Of a DNA stretch of 64,000 nucleotides, positions 15,261-24,928 are shown piece after piece; position 1 is the stretch's first letter, and every line of letters starts with the position of its first letter. Source of the stretch: Neobacillus mesonae. Lineage in GTDB: Bacteria; Bacillota; Bacilli; Bacillales; Cytobacillaceae. The stretch is from the NCBI RefSeq assembly GCF_001636315.1, contig NZ_KV440949.1:4668084-4732083 (forward strand), in the 5' to 3' direction. The notes below the pieces were generated by a model. It had not been told where the DNA came from. It did not search any database and saw only the letters and a list, made by a program, of their open reading frames with translations. A program made the position numbers and the translations under genes.

Positions 15261-16634
15261 ATGAAAAAAATAAAAAAAATAAACAGTATATCAACGAAAT
15301 TGGGGCTATTATTCAGTGGGATTTTTGTTGTATTGCTTCTCATATTAGGATTCATATTATATGGGGTTTTTATTAATATATTCGGTGATTATGTTAAGCA
15401 GGATCTGCTGGTAAGGGGGAATAATCACGCAAAGGTACTGGAAGGACAATTTAATGAGGCAACAATAGAGCATGTAATCCGAATGGAAATAGGAGCAACA
15501 ACCAAGGTTTTAATCACCAATCCTAATCAAAGTGTAATCGGTTCTTCGGTTCCCCTGGATGAAGATATGAAAAATCATTTATTACCTAAAGGAAAGCTAC
15601 TAAAAAAAGGACTTCTATTAGAGAGTGATTGGAAGCACCACGATTATATTATTTCCGTTTCTCCTATTGGAAAAAATGAAGGTTACGTTTATATGTACTA
15701 TCCCTCCTATATAATACGAGAAATCGTGGTTGTATTAAACCTATTAATATTAATAGCCAGCTTAGGGGTAGTATTGCTCGCATTCGGATTTATTGGGATT
15801 CTATCCAAAAGACTTACAAAGCCTCTTTTAATAATGAAGGATGCAACAAATAAAATGTCACTTGGCAGGTATCAACAAGAAATTCCCGTGAAGGGTGATG
15901 ATGAAATAGCCCAGCTGGGAAGAACTATTCAGTCGCTAGGGGAGCAGCTTCAATACTTTGAAGATAGCAGGAACGATTTCCTTGCAGGAGTTTCACATGA
16001 GCTTCGCACCCCTCTAACCTATATTAAAGGGTATAGCGATATATTAATGAAGGGGATGTATCAAAGCAGTGAGGAACAGAAGCAGTATTTACAAATTATC
16101 AATAATGAAGCAAATAGAATATCGATTTTAGTAAATGATTTATTTGAAATGAGTAAATTACAGGTAAATGAATTTATATTAGATCGTGAGGTTTCAAATA
16201 TTAATCAGATTATCGAAAAGGTAATAACAAATCTTAAGCCTGAAATATGGAAAAAGGGGATAAAGATAAACTCCAAACTACATGAAATCCCGTTAATCCG
16301 AATTGACCCAAAGAGAATGGAGCAAGTCTTGTATAACCTTGTTGAAAATGCAATGAAATATACACAGCAAGGTGAAATTTTAATCTCCTCTTATAAAGAA
16401 AAAGGTTTTATAAAACTGAAAGTAAAAGACACAGGGATCGGCATTCCAAAGTCAGAACTGACCAAAATTTTTGACCGTTTTTACCGCGTGGAACATTCCC
16501 GTGCCAGAATGACAGGAGGAACCGGGTTGGGACTATATGTAGTAAAACAGATTGTAAAAGCCCATGAAGGAGAAATTACGGTTGAAAGTCAAGAGAACGG
16601 AGGTTCTACTTTTACCATAACATTAAAAATCTAA
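15261..16634 (+). CDS. Sensor histidine kinase with HAMP domain
   Basis: A 457-residue membrane kinase. It has transmembrane helix 1 at residues 12-35, an extracytoplasmic loop of about 120 residues, helix 2 at about 155-178, a HAMP domain, a HisKA domain with His246 in SHELRTPLTYIKG, and a HATPase with N box NLVENAMKY, DTGIGIP and the G boxes GGTGLGLYVVKQ. The outer loop has few Cys or Met, so the ligand is not obvious. It is followed 21 bases later by its response regulator, a less usual order with the kinase first. Placement next to the YdhK-like lipoprotein and the Met/His-rich peptide at 17342 makes a metal or envelope signal likely. Confidence 0.92.
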   Translation: MKKIKKINSISTKLGLLFSGIFVVLLLILGFILYGVFINIFGDYVKQDLLVRGNNHAKVLEGQFNEATIEHVIRMEIGATTKVLITNPNQSVIGSSVPLDEDMKNHLLPKGKLLKKGLLLESDWKHHDYIISVSPIGKNEGYVYMYYPSYIIREIVVVLNLLILIASLGVVLLAFGFIGILSKRLTKPLLIMKDATNKMSLGRYQQEIPVKGDDEIAQLGRTIQSLGEQLQYFEDSRNDFLAGVSHELRTPLTYIKGYSDILMKGMYQSSEEQKQYLQIINNEANRISILVNDLFEMSKLQVNEFILDREVSNINQIIEKVITNLKPEIWKKGIKINSKLHEIPLIRIDPKRMEQVLYNLVENAMKYTQQGEILISSYKEKGFIKLKVKDTGIGIPKSELTKIFDRFYRVEHSRARMTGGTGLGLYVVKQIVKAHEGEITVESQENGGSTFTITLKI

Positions 16635-16655
16635 ATGTAACAAGGAGAAGAAAAA

Positions 16656-17333
16656 GTGATGATTAAAATATTGGTTGTCGATGATGAGTTTGAAATGAGA
16701 CAGCTATTGCGGCTTTATTTAAAGCAGGCGGGTTTTGTTATAGAAGAAGCAGAGAATGGAAAGGAGGCTTATGAAAAAATTGTTAAACATGAATATCAGT
16801 TAATGATCCTTGATGTTATGATGCCATTGCTTGATGGCTGGCAGACACTGGAACAAGTAAGGCAGGTTTCAGATTTACCAGTCATTATGTTAACGGCAAA
16901 AGGAACAGTTAAAGATAAGGTTGCAGGATTTTCAAAGGGTGCAGATGATTATTTAGTTAAACCATTTGAAGCCGAGGAATTAATAGCCAGGGTACATGCA
17001 TTGCTGCGAAGGACTCATCTAAGTGAGGAAAAGGAAAATTTATTAAAATATGAAGGTATCATCGTAGATTCAAATGCACGAAACGTTACTTATAATGATA
17101 AAAAAATTAGCCTTACACAAACAGAGTTTGACCTGCTAAAGGTTCTTTTAGAACATAAAGGAAATGTCTTATCAAGAGATCAATTGGTTGAGTTAATTTG
17201 GGGTTTAGAGTTTTCAGGGGAAGATCGAACAGTTGATTCTCATATTAAAAATCTCCGGGAAAAATTAAAGGCAGCAGGAGTCGATGAACAGCCTGTTAAA
17301 ACAGTTTGGGGAATCGGATATAAAGTGGAATAG
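16656..17333 (+). CDS. OmpR/PhoB-family response regulator
   Basis: A 225-residue protein. The receiver domain occupies residues 1-120: acidic pair DDE, phosphoacceptor Asp53 in MILDVMMP, the TAKG switch and the KPF lysine. The C-terminal winged helix occupies residues 130-225, with the typical SLTQTEFDLLKVLLEHKGNV (shown as core motif) and VDSHIKNLREKL. It is the cognate partner of the kinase directly upstream, with AAGGAGAAG before GTG 16656 (ATG 16659 is also possible). It probably controls its own operon and the YdhK-like gene; no repeat that could be its binding site was identified. Confidence 0.92.
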   Translation: MMIKILVVDDEFEMRQLLRLYLKQAGFVIEEAENGKEAYEKIVKHEYQLMILDVMMPLLDGWQTLEQVRQVSDLPVIMLTAKGTVKDKVAGFSKGADDYLVKPFEAEELIARVHALLRRTHLSEEKENLLKYEGIIVDSNARNVTYNDKKISLTQTEFDLLKVLLEHKGNVLSRDQLVELIWGLEFSGEDRTVDSHIKNLREKLKAAGVDEQPVKTVWGIGYKVE

Positions 17334-17341
17334 GTGAGAAA

Positions 17342-17584
17342 ATGAATAAAATACTGTCCACCATATTTTTAATTTTGATTATCCTTCTTGGAATTTTGTC
17401 CTTGATATTTGTCATAAAAATGACTTGGTTTCCCCCAACTTCAATGGGGATGATGATGGGGAAAAATATGATGTTGCATCACATGTTCTTCTGGTTTTTA
17501 CAAATGATTCTCATTTGCTTTCTTTTCTTAATGTTAATCATGATTATTTGGAGGGCAATGAACAAGAATAAAGATAAGAAATGA
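17342..17584 (+). CDS. Met/His-rich two-helix membrane peptide
   Basis: An 80-residue protein with two hydrophobic helices (residues 5-27 and 48-70). Between them lies a loop rich in possible metal ligands, MGMMMGKNMMLHHM. It starts eight bases after the response regulator stop behind AGGTGAG, so it is the third gene of the two-component operon. Methionine/histidine clusters of this kind occur in copper or silver handling proteins, and the YdhK-like protein upstream has similar clusters. The specific metal is not known and the family is not one I can name. Confidence 0.75.
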   Translation: MNKILSTIFLILIILLGILSLIFVIKMTWFPPTSMGMMMGKNMMLHHMFFWFLQMILICFLFLMLIMIIWRAMNKNKDKK

Positions 17585-17767
17585 AGAAATAGAAAAACGA
17601 AAGGATAAGCTGACTACAAGTTCCTAAAATTCATTATTTAGCCGAATGTTCACTTTTTTATAATGAACTTATGATTTTTTACTACTGGTCTAAAGTTTTG
17701 ATAAAAAAATGATTGGGTACTCATACTAAATTTGGGACTTAAAAATGATGAAAAGGAGACGATTATT

Positions 17768-18133
17768 ATGGAAATGAAAGCTGGAAATTCAACTGAAGCA
17801 GCACTAATCAAATATAAAGAAGGTCTTGGGTTGTTTACTGAGAAGATGCCTGAATTTGCAAGGAGCTTTAATGAGTTTACGGAGGAGTGTTTTAAAGAAG
17901 GTACTTTATCTCAAAAACAAAAACAGTTAATTGCATTAGGAATCAGTATTCATGCTCAAGATGAATATTGTATTATCTATCATACAAAAGGTTGTCTTGA
18001 TCAAGGATGTTCAGAACAAGAAATACTCGAAGCTGTAGGTGTAACGGCAGCGTTTGGCGGAGGGGCATCCATGAGCCAGGGAGTTACTCTTGTGCAGGAG
18101 TGTATCATGGAGATGAATCAATTAAAACAGTAA
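17768..18133 (+). CDS. Carboxymuconolactone decarboxylase/AhpD-like protein
   Basis: A 121-residue all-helical protein of the CMD family. It has the typical ALGISIHAQDEYCIIYHTKG segment with Cys68 and His72 and a further Cys76, then EILEAVGVTAAFGGGASM. It lacks the CxxC pair of true AhpD; the Cys...His arrangement is that of the shorter gamma-CMD-like proteins, whose role is usually thought to be thiol redox. ATG 17768 follows AAAAGGAG; the frame is open further upstream but has no better start. It has its own terminator and no operon partner. Confidence 0.88.
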   Translation: MEMKAGNSTEAALIKYKEGLGLFTEKMPEFARSFNEFTEECFKEGTLSQKQKQLIALGISIHAQDEYCIIYHTKGCLDQGCSEQEILEAVGVTAAFGGGASMSQGVTLVQECIMEMNQLKQ

Positions 18134-18170
18134 TAATTTGTTATTTTATTATGAGATAGCAGATAGTAAA

Positions 18171-18200
18171 GATGAAATCGAAAAGGTTTCATCTTTTTTA
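18171..18200 (+). terminator. Rho-independent terminator
   Basis: GATGAAA pairs with TTTCATC, followed by TTTTTT. It closes the CMD-family gene. Confidence 0.85.
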
Positions 18201-18297
18201 TATTCTGCTGATTATCTTGAGTTTTCCTGCAATATATATTTTTTGTATGGAAATGATAAGAGGGAATTTTAAATGACTAAAAAAGGAGTATGGAGCC

Positions 18298-18723
18298 ATG
18301 AACGAAGAATTAAAAGATAAGGTGCTCAAAATTATCTCGAATCATAGAACAGGTATCCTGTCATCGGTAGAAAATAATAAGCCTCATTCACGGTTTATGA
18401 CATTTTATAACGATGACTTGACATTATTTACTCCAACTAAATTAGATACAGAAAAAATAAATGAAATAAAAAAAAATTCAGCTGTTTCTGTGTTGTTAGG
18501 GTATGAAATGAATGGGCAAAATGATGCCTATGTTGAAATAGCTGGTACCTCAAATATAAATGATTCACAAACATTAAAGAATAAGTACTGGGAGGGTACA
18601 TTTAGAAAATGGTTTGAAGGCCCGGACGACCCTAACTACGTGTTTTTGGAAATACAGCCTGAAACAGTTCGTATCTTAAATCTAAATGGAGAGACAGCGC
18701 AGGAACTTAATATAGAGAGTTAA
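18298..18723 (+). CDS. Pyridoxamine 5-phosphate oxidase-fold stress protein
   Basis: A 141-residue split-barrel flavin-binding protein of the general-stress-protein-26 type: TGILSSVENNKPHSRFMTFY, LTLFTPTKLDTEKI, AVSVLLGYE, YVEIAGTSNI and the Trp-rich segment KWFEGPDDPNYVFLEI followed by P-E-T-V-R. This last pattern is typical of the family, which binds FMN or a related cofactor; the substrate is unknown. Start ATG 18298 follows AAAAGGAG. It stands alone between two terminators in a stretch of small stress-type genes. Confidence 0.88.
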   Translation: MNEELKDKVLKIISNHRTGILSSVENNKPHSRFMTFYNDDLTLFTPTKLDTEKINEIKKNSAVSVLLGYEMNGQNDAYVEIAGTSNINDSQTLKNKYWEGTFRKWFEGPDDPNYVFLEIQPETVRILNLNGETAQELNIES

Positions 18724-18810
18724 AGTCTATAAGGAAATTGGACATATAGTGACTTCAAATGCATTAAAAAACTCCTCAATTCAAAAGATAATAAAAAGGA
18801 GGTGATTATT

Positions 18811-19104
18811 GTGAGAACTTTACAAAAGATTGCTTTAGCTTTAGTGATTATCGGTGCAATTAACTGGGGATTAATTGGTTTTTTTAGGTTCGATTTAGTA
18901 GCAGCAATTTTTGGCGGGCAAGGATCCTTTTTGGCGAGAGTTGTATATGGACTTGTAGGATTAAGCGGATTAGTTTGTTTAAGTATTTTATTTTCACCAA
19001 TCCGACAAGAAGATCATAAGAAAGAACAATTAAATAACAGAAATCTAAAATATGCCACCGAATTTGGCGAGGAAAATGATTTGTCAGAATACAAAAAGGA
19101 TTAA
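18811..19104 (+). CDS. DUF378-family membrane protein (YuzA-like)
   Basis: A 97-residue product starting at GTG 18811 behind a full AAGGAGGTG. The first 70 residues hold two membrane helices with the DUF378 signature LVIIGAINWGLIGFFRFDLVAAIFGG (cited only as the core) and YGLVGLSGL. The last 35 residues are a charged tail. The family is widespread in Bacillus (YuzA) and functionally uncharacterised. An in-frame GTG at 18802 lies inside the ribosome site and is rejected. It is followed by a terminator. Confidence 0.88.
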   Translation: MRTLQKIALALVIIGAINWGLIGFFRFDLVAAIFGGQGSFLARVVYGLVGLSGLVCLSILFSPIRQEDHKKEQLNNRNLKYATEFGEENDLSEYKKD

Positions 19105-19111
19105 ACCCCTT

Positions 19112-19152
19112 ATCGTTAGGAATATTGCGGTATTCCTGACGATTTTTTTTTG
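19112..19152 (+). terminator. Rho-independent terminator
   Basis: ATCGT-AGGAATA pairs with TATTCCTGACGAT, followed by nine T. It closes the DUF378 gene. Confidence 0.85.
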
Positions 19153-19436
19153 AAGAAACACTTTTGCGTTTTCTCCCATTTGGGGTAATTTTTTCTTGAA
19201 AACTAGTTAATAGAGGGAAGCAAACTATATCAAATAAGACCAATATACCCTATTTTATTCCTAAATTTGTTAATTTTAAATATAACCCCGAACTTCTCAC
19301 ATCATTTATCAGCTTTAAAAACCCCAATAGTTGAATATTCGAAAAGTAAATATAATAGGATTATGTTACTCTATAACCTATTTCAATAGAAAAAGAGGAA
19401 CTACATATTAAAAAAAATAATGAAAGTAGGGAGATT
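19153..19436 (+). other. Intergenic region before the secreted protease
   Basis: About 280 AT-rich bases that must contain the protease promoter. A GTAGGGAGAT ribosome-site region sits just before ATG 19437. No clear -35/-10 pair, riboswitch or coding frame was recognised. Confidence 0.45.
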
Positions 19437-22400
19437 ATGAAAAGGAAGACATTCTTTAAACAAGCTGCTGTGATTTCTCTATCCGTTGGTTTAATGCTGT
19501 CATCAATGAACTTCACACTTACACCGAAAGTAACAGCAGCAGGTTCAAAAGCAGAATCTATTCTTGCTTCACTTACACCGGAACAAAGAAATGCACTAAA
19601 GCGGCTGGAACTGACAGAATTAACAGGTCTGCAGGGATTCAACAAACAAGAATTAAACAGAGATGAAGATTTGGATGTCATCGTTCAATTCCACTCGATG
19701 CCGGGCAAAATTGCAGTTCTGGATGCAGAAGTAAAAGGAAAGAAACTATCACAAAAGAAAGCTGATGAGCAGGTAGCAAAGGAACACGAACAATTTAAAA
19801 AGGATATTCAATCGATTCTTTCAACTGGCAACATGAAAGCCAAAAAGACCAATCACAAGATTACTTCCAGCTATAAAACGGTTTACAATGGGGTAGCGAT
19901 GAAATTGCCTGCCAAGCAGGTGGCAAGTCTATTAAAATCTGGTGTCGTAAAAGCTGTTTATAAAAATGAAACTTATAGGGTTGATCCGATTTATTATGTA
20001 GGAGATGGAGATAAAGCAGGACACACACCTGGCACAGCAGTGGAAAGTCTATCTTATTTAAAGGTGGACAAGCTTCGTGAAGAGGGACTGACAGGGAAAG
20101 GTGTGAAAGTTGGGGTAATTGATACGGGGATTGATTACAACCACCCTGACTTAAAGAAAGTCTATAAAGGTGGGTATGACTTCGTTGACCACGATAATGA
20201 CCCGATGGAGACGACATATGAGGATTGGAAAAAATCGTTGTACCCTGAAATTTATAATAACTCAACCTATTATACTTCGCACGGAACACACGTCTCCGGA
20301 ACGATCGCCGGGCAGGGAATGAATAAAGAAATTTCTGTCGAAGGCGTTGCGCCGGATGTCGATTTATATGCTTATCGTGTGCTTGGTCCATATGGTACTG
20401 GTACGGCCAATAATATCATTGCTGGTGTTGAAAAAGCAGTTGAAGAGGGGATGGATATCATCAACCTTTCATTAGGTTCAGGTATTAATGACCCATATTA
20501 TCCAACCAGTACAGTTGTCAATAATGCCGTCCTAAGTGGGGTTACAGCAGTAGTGGCTGCGGGGAATTCTGGCCCGGGGGAATATACGATTGGTTCTCCA
20601 GGGGCAGCCGCGCTTGCCTTGACGATTGGAGCGAGCGATGTCCCAATGTCTGTTTCTACTTTTAAAGGAAAGATAGGCACGGAAACTGGTATTGAGCTGG
20701 TCAGCATGGCCCGCAATTATACTGATAAATTAAAAGACTTGGAAGGAAAGTTCTTTCAGGTGGTCGATGTCGGGGTTGGAGCGAGTGCCAACTATTCGGG
20801 TCAAGATGTTCAAGGGAAAATTGCCTTAATTGCCCGCGGTGATATTGCTTTGAGTGAAAAGGTCATACTTGCGAAGCAAAAAGGCGCAGCCGCCGTTCTT
20901 CTCTATAACAATGTAGACGGACAAATTGATGCTAACCTTGGTGAATCAACTAAATTTATCCCAACATTCTCTGTGACAAAGGATGCCGGGGAAAAGATAA
21001 AAGTTCAGCTTCAGGCGGGGAATACAGACTTTACCTTTTCAAACTATGGAGCAAGTCTAACAGAGGGCGACCGTCTTGCCGAATTTAGTTCACGGGGACC
21101 TGCCAGACAAACGTATGGGATGAAACCTGAAGTGGTTGCACCGGGTGTCAGTGTTCTTTCGACTGTTCCATCCTATATCGCTGATCCTAAGAATCAAGGA
21201 AACTATCAATTTGCCTATTCCCGCTATTCGGGAACATCTATGGCGACCCCATTTACAGTAGGAGTTGCAGCCTTAATGCTGCAGGCTAATCCGAAATTAA
21301 TGCCCGAAGATATTAAAACGGTCTTAATGAATACAGCAGATCCGCTGAATGGGAACTACAGTGTGTTTGAAGTAGGCGCTGGAAGGATTAATCCATACAA
21401 GGCCGTCCACAACGGAGCGACCTTCCAAGTTCTAGACAAAACGCTTATTCCCGGTGTGGAAGATCTGGCCGAAGTGAAATCATTAACAGGCGGACTTAGC
21501 TTTGATCATGAGCTGGTTGATAACAATTTGCATATCACCAAATCTATGAAAGTAAAAAATAATGGAAATATGAAAAAGAAGTTCACGGTTGATATTACTG
21601 AAGGGAAAGGTTCAAATTCCCTTAAGCAAAACGGTATGGCGCTGATCATTGCCAATAATATTACTGTCAAGGGCAATGAAGAGAAAAAAGTATCTGCCAG
21701 CCTGCGTATTCACAAGAAAGCAAAAGAAGGCTACTATACAGGATATATTACACTCATTAATACGGAGAATTCCGCTGAGCAGTACAGACTTCCGTATAGT
21801 TTCCGGTTACTTAAAGAAGGATTCAATAAAATAGAAATAGAAAACCCTGTCTATTCACCAGTTTATTTAAACAATGGGAACTTAGACTTTTTCAGGGAGC
21901 CTTATGTCTACTCTCAGTTAAACATTAATGCGCCAATGAATAAATTGGATGTTGTCCTTCAGGATGAGAAGGGAAATGACCTGGGGCTGATCGGTACGGC
22001 AGACTTGAATGGTGCTTACGATAATGTTACTTATGGATTAACGTTCTTCAATGGAATGTACTATAAATTTACAGGAGATGCAAAAAAGCCAATCTCTTCA
22101 AAGTTCAGCTATGCACAGGAAGGACATTACCAAATAAAATTCATCGGTACGGGCCAATCTGGAAAAGTATTCACAGAAAACAGGCATCTATGGATCTATC
22201 TCAATCAGCCAAATTTTGAAAGCTCATTAGATAGGAACTCGCCATTTATTGAGTTTAAGCCTGGGCAAGAAACCTACCCATTTGAAATTAAAATAACAGA
22301 TCCTATTATTGAGGAGATGAAGAAATACGGTGTTGATTACGCTCAATCCTCAAACTATATGGTGTATTATTGGGGCCCATGGGGCTATCCGTCGATGCCG

Positions 22401-23516
22401 ATTTATATGGATAAGGATGGAAAGTTTGTTGAGGAAGTTGCCATGGACAAATCTGAAAAGGCTCTTTATTTTGGAATGGATGGCTATAATATCGCTGGAA
22501 ATAAAATCAGTAAGTATTATTACTTTGTAAAGGAAGGAACACCGGTTACGTATCCGACAAGTGAGACAACAGAAGTTAATGCAGGCGGTATGATCAAAGC
22601 CACTATTATGCTGGATAACGTACAGGATATTTCTAAAGCAGAGTGGAACTTTAACGACCTTTATGGGACCAAGAGTGTAGAGCTTGTAGACGCTAAGCTT
22701 GTGGATGCTTATCTTGACCAAGCAGAGATCACAGTGAAGGACAATCGTGTAGCAGTCCAGTTTAACCATTCTAGCGGTACATTCGAACAACAGGCAGTTG
22801 CCGAAGTGACATTTAAAGTTTTAGATGACCAATATTTTACTATGGGTGACATCAATCCGTCTGTTGCTGTAACGAATGAAAAAAATCAAAAAATCCAGGT
22901 AATCAATGCCCCATATACGTTTAAAATTAACCCGCAATTTTCAAAGGTGAAAGGTACGATCGGACCAGAGGGATTTTATGTGGGGAATCCAGAGGATGAG
23001 GGAGGCTATCTTGGTAAAAGAGATTGGACTAAAGTCGGAGGATCGGTCAAGCTGATTGATTCAAAAGGTAAAGAGTTTGACGTTACTTCATCCATCAATG
23101 CGTATGGAACTTTCTCCGCTGAGAATCTGCCATTGTCGAAAGAGCCTTATACCGTGGAAATGAAGGCCCCAGGGCATTTCTTAACAAAGAGTGAAGTGCC
23201 ATCCAGCATCATTCGTAACGGTGTTGCATATGGGATTTCCTTCAATATGTCGATGATACTTCTGGTTGCTGGTGATGTTAACCAGGACGGAGTGATCGAT
23301 GTCTTAGATGCCCTAGCTGTTCAAAATACTTGGAAAACGAATGACCGGACGGCAGATATCAACTTTGATGGTGTAGTTGATGAGAAAGATATGGCATTTA
23401 TCCAGAAGAATTATCTTAAACAAAATGAAGATTTTACAAATGGTCCGGAGCCAAAGACAAGCTACAATGGAAAAACGTTAAAAATGATTTTGGCTGAATT
23501 GGGAATTAACCCTTAA
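19437..23516 (+). CDS. Secreted S8 subtilisin-type protease with C-terminal dockerin-like module
   Basis: A 1359-residue exoprotein. It has a signal peptide at residues 1-35 (MKRK..., cleavage near VTAAG) and an I9-type propeptide at about 70-180. The catalytic domain has the triad Asp229 (VIDTGID), His282 (SHGTHVSG) and Ser601 (GTSMATPF). A PA domain is inserted between His and Ser at about 430-540, as in Vpr-type subtilases. Long beta-rich domains follow. Residues 1279-1335 carry two calcium-loop repeats, GDVNQDGVIDVLDAL and DINFDGVVDEKDMAF, the type I dockerin pattern. No cohesin partner is visible, so the module may simply bind calcium. No LPXTG motif or S-layer domain was seen. It is monocistronic and convergent with the RRNPP-type regulator. 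Confidence 0.93.
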   Translation: MKRKTFFKQAAVISLSVGLMLSSMNFTLTPKVTAAGSKAESILASLTPEQRNALKRLELTELTGLQGFNKQELNRDEDLDVIVQFHSMPGKIAVLDAEVKGKKLSQKKADEQVAKEHEQFKKDIQSILSTGNMKAKKTNHKITSSYKTVYNGVAMKLPAKQVASLLKSGVVKAVYKNETYRVDPIYYVGDGDKAGHTPGTAVESLSYLKVDKLREEGLTGKGVKVGVIDTGIDYNHPDLKKVYKGGYDFVDHDNDPMETTYEDWKKSLYPEIYNNSTYYTSHGTHVSGTIAGQGMNKEISVEGVAPDVDLYAYRVLGPYGTGTANNIIAGVEKAVEEGMDIINLSLGSGINDPYYPTSTVVNNAVLSGVTAVVAAGNSGPGEYTIGSPGAAALALTIGASDVPMSVSTFKGKIGTETGIELVSMARNYTDKLKDLEGKFFQVVDVGVGASANYSGQDVQGKIALIARGDIALSEKVILAKQKGAAAVLLYNNVDGQIDANLGESTKFIPTFSVTKDAGEKIKVQLQAGNTDFTFSNYGASLTEGDRLAEFSSRGPARQTYGMKPEVVAPGVSVLSTVPSYIADPKNQGNYQFAYSRYSGTSMATPFTVGVAALMLQANPKLMPEDIKTVLMNTADPLNGNYSVFEVGAGRINPYKAVHNGATFQVLDKTLIPGVEDLAEVKSLTGGLSFDHELVDNNLHITKSMKVKNNGNMKKKFTVDITEGKGSNSLKQNGMALIIANNITVKGNEEKKVSASLRIHKKAKEGYYTGYITLINTENSAEQYRLPYSFRLLKEGFNKIEIENPVYSPVYLNNGNLDFFREPYVYSQLNINAPMNKLDVVLQDEKGNDLGLIGTADLNGAYDNVTYGLTFFNGMYYKFTGDAKKPISSKFSYAQEGHYQIKFIGTGQSGKVFTENRHLWIYLNQPNFESSLDRNSPFIEFKPGQETYPFEIKITDPIIEEMKKYGVDYAQSSNYMVYYWGPWGYPSMPIYMDKDGKFVEEVAMDKSEKALYFGMDGYNIAGNKISKYYYFVKEGTPVTYPTSETTEVNAGGMIKATIMLDNVQDISKAEWNFNDLYGTKSVELVDAKLVDAYLDQAEITVKDNRVAVQFNHSSGTFEQQAVAEVTFKVLDDQYFTMGDINPSVAVTNEKNQKIQVINAPYTFKINPQFSKVKGTIGPEGFYVGNPEDEGGYLGKRDWTKVGGSVKLIDSKGKEFDVTSSINAYGTFSAENLPLSKEPYTVEMKAPGHFLTKSEVPSSIIRNGVAYGISFNMSMILLVAGDVNQDGVIDVLDALAVQNTWKTNDRTADINFDGVVDEKDMAFIQKNYLKQNEDFTNGPEPKTSYNGKTLKMILAELGINP

Positions 23517-23546
23517 AAAATTCTAGTGATCATTTGAATAATTTTT

Positions 23547-23580
23547 GCCGCATAGCCAAAGCTATATGCGGCTTTTTTTA
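23547..23580 (+). terminator. Rho-independent terminator
   Basis: GCCGCATA pairs with TATGCGGC, followed by seven T. It ends the protease gene. Confidence 0.9.
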
Positions 23581-23698
23581 ATTTTCGCTACCTTTTATAC
23601 AGTGAAACTCCTTAGGAAACGGTGATACTCTAATAGAATCATCTAATCAAAACCCCATAATCCATAAATGTTGATTTGAGAACTAGGGGTGTATTTTT

Positions 23699-24928
23699 TT
23701 AACAGATTTTTAAAAGGGAGTTTGCAATTTCAAGCGCTTTTTCTAGTTGATTTGTTTCAGAATAATAGGTGAACAGTCGTTTTTCGTATTGGGTAACAAG
23801 CCAAAATAATTGATTTTCTTTAAAAAAAGGTATAGCAATTTCGTCTAAGAAATGATAAAGTTCCGTATTTTCTAGAATCTCGTAATTTAACATAGTAAAC
23901 AAAATGGTGCTTAGCTGGTCATTTTTATTTTTTGCGAGCAAGGACATTCCTTCATTAACCAGTTTTGTTAATGTGTCTTTATCTAATAAGAATCCTTCAA
24001 AGGAGCAACGGATATAACCCTCAAATGACAAGAAGAAGAGGGAAGAATTTTTCTCACTTAGCTGCATAGCTTCAAAATATAATTTCTGGGCTTCAGCTAA
24101 TTCCCTTCGTAGATAACGATTATAAGCAAAGTTATGAAGGAGTTTTGTCTTCTTATCAATAAAATGACATATGTCACAGGTTTGAAGCAGTGATTGATAT
24201 TGTGCCACTGTCTCTTGAAAATTCAAATATTCATTATCCCCAATTTGTACAATCATTAAAGTCTCTGTATCGATGATTCTATTAAAATTATTTGTATCTT
24301 TGAAATAGTTTAAAGCCTTTTCTGCATAGTAGTAAGCCAGTACTTTTGAACCAATTGAATGATAAGAATAAGCAATGTTATAGTAAAATTCATGATTTTT
24401 ATATTGATTTGGATCAATTGATTTTAAAATTTCAATAGCATTAATAAAATTTTTCTTAGTGAGGTAATAAATTCCTAAAACATGCTTCAACAAATTACTC
24501 TCATATGTAGGTAAGCGGTCCATTTCCTTTTTAATTGGTGATAGAATTTTCATGGCTTCTCGATGATTTTCTTGCGAGCAATAATATCGTGCAAGCAGCA
24601 GGTGAAACTGAATTTGAAATTTCGAAACAACAAGAATTGGGACATCCTTGAGCGCTGAAATAATGGATTCTACTTCATCAAACTTTTGTCTATCCATTGC
24701 GTTTTTCATTTGTTGAAGCAGGGATTCGACACCGTTAAGCCGTTTCAGTTCTGATTGTATATCAATGCCAAGACGTTTTGCTAAAAGAAAGGCTATTTCG
24801 GGTGAGTATTCTGTAATTCCACGTTCAATTTTACTTATATGCGTTACAGAACATATCCCTCTGCCAAGCTCTTCTTGGGTTAAGTTAGCCTTTTCACGGT
24901 AAAACTTAATGATTTTTCCTTCATTCAT
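23699..24928 (-). CDS. HTH-TPR regulator of the RRNPP (Rgg/Rap/NprR/PlcR/PrgX) type
   Basis: A 409-residue cytoplasmic regulator. Residues 5-60 are an XRE helix-turn-helix (KIIKFYREKANLTQEELGRG, ISKIERG). The rest is helical and TPR-like (FYYNIAYSYHSIGSKVLAYYYAEKALNYF is one repeat, cited as core). This is the architecture of quorum-sensing receptors that bind imported peptides. The neighbouring secreted protease recalls NprR/nprA in B. cereus, but the genes are convergent and control is inference. The divergent 21-codon frame at 25094 is a possible but weak peptide candidate. A TGTCGAA heptamer lies at 25030. Confidence 0.85.
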   Translation of the reverse strand: MNEGKIIKFYREKANLTQEELGRGICSVTHISKIERGITEYSPEIAFLLAKRLGIDIQSELKRLNGVESLLQQMKNAMDRQKFDEVESIISALKDVPILVVSKFQIQFHLLLARYYCSQENHREAMKILSPIKKEMDRLPTYESNLLKHVLGIYYLTKKNFINAIEILKSIDPNQYKNHEFYYNIAYSYHSIGSKVLAYYYAEKALNYFKDTNNFNRIIDTETLMIVQIGDNEYLNFQETVAQYQSLLQTCDICHFIDKKTKLLHNFAYNRYLRRELAEAQKLYFEAMQLSEKNSSLFFLSFEGYIRCSFEGFLLDKDTLTKLVNEGMSLLAKNKNDQLSTILFTMLNYEILENTELYHFLDEIAIPFFKENQLFWLVTQYEKRLFTYYSETNQLEKALEIANSLLKIC

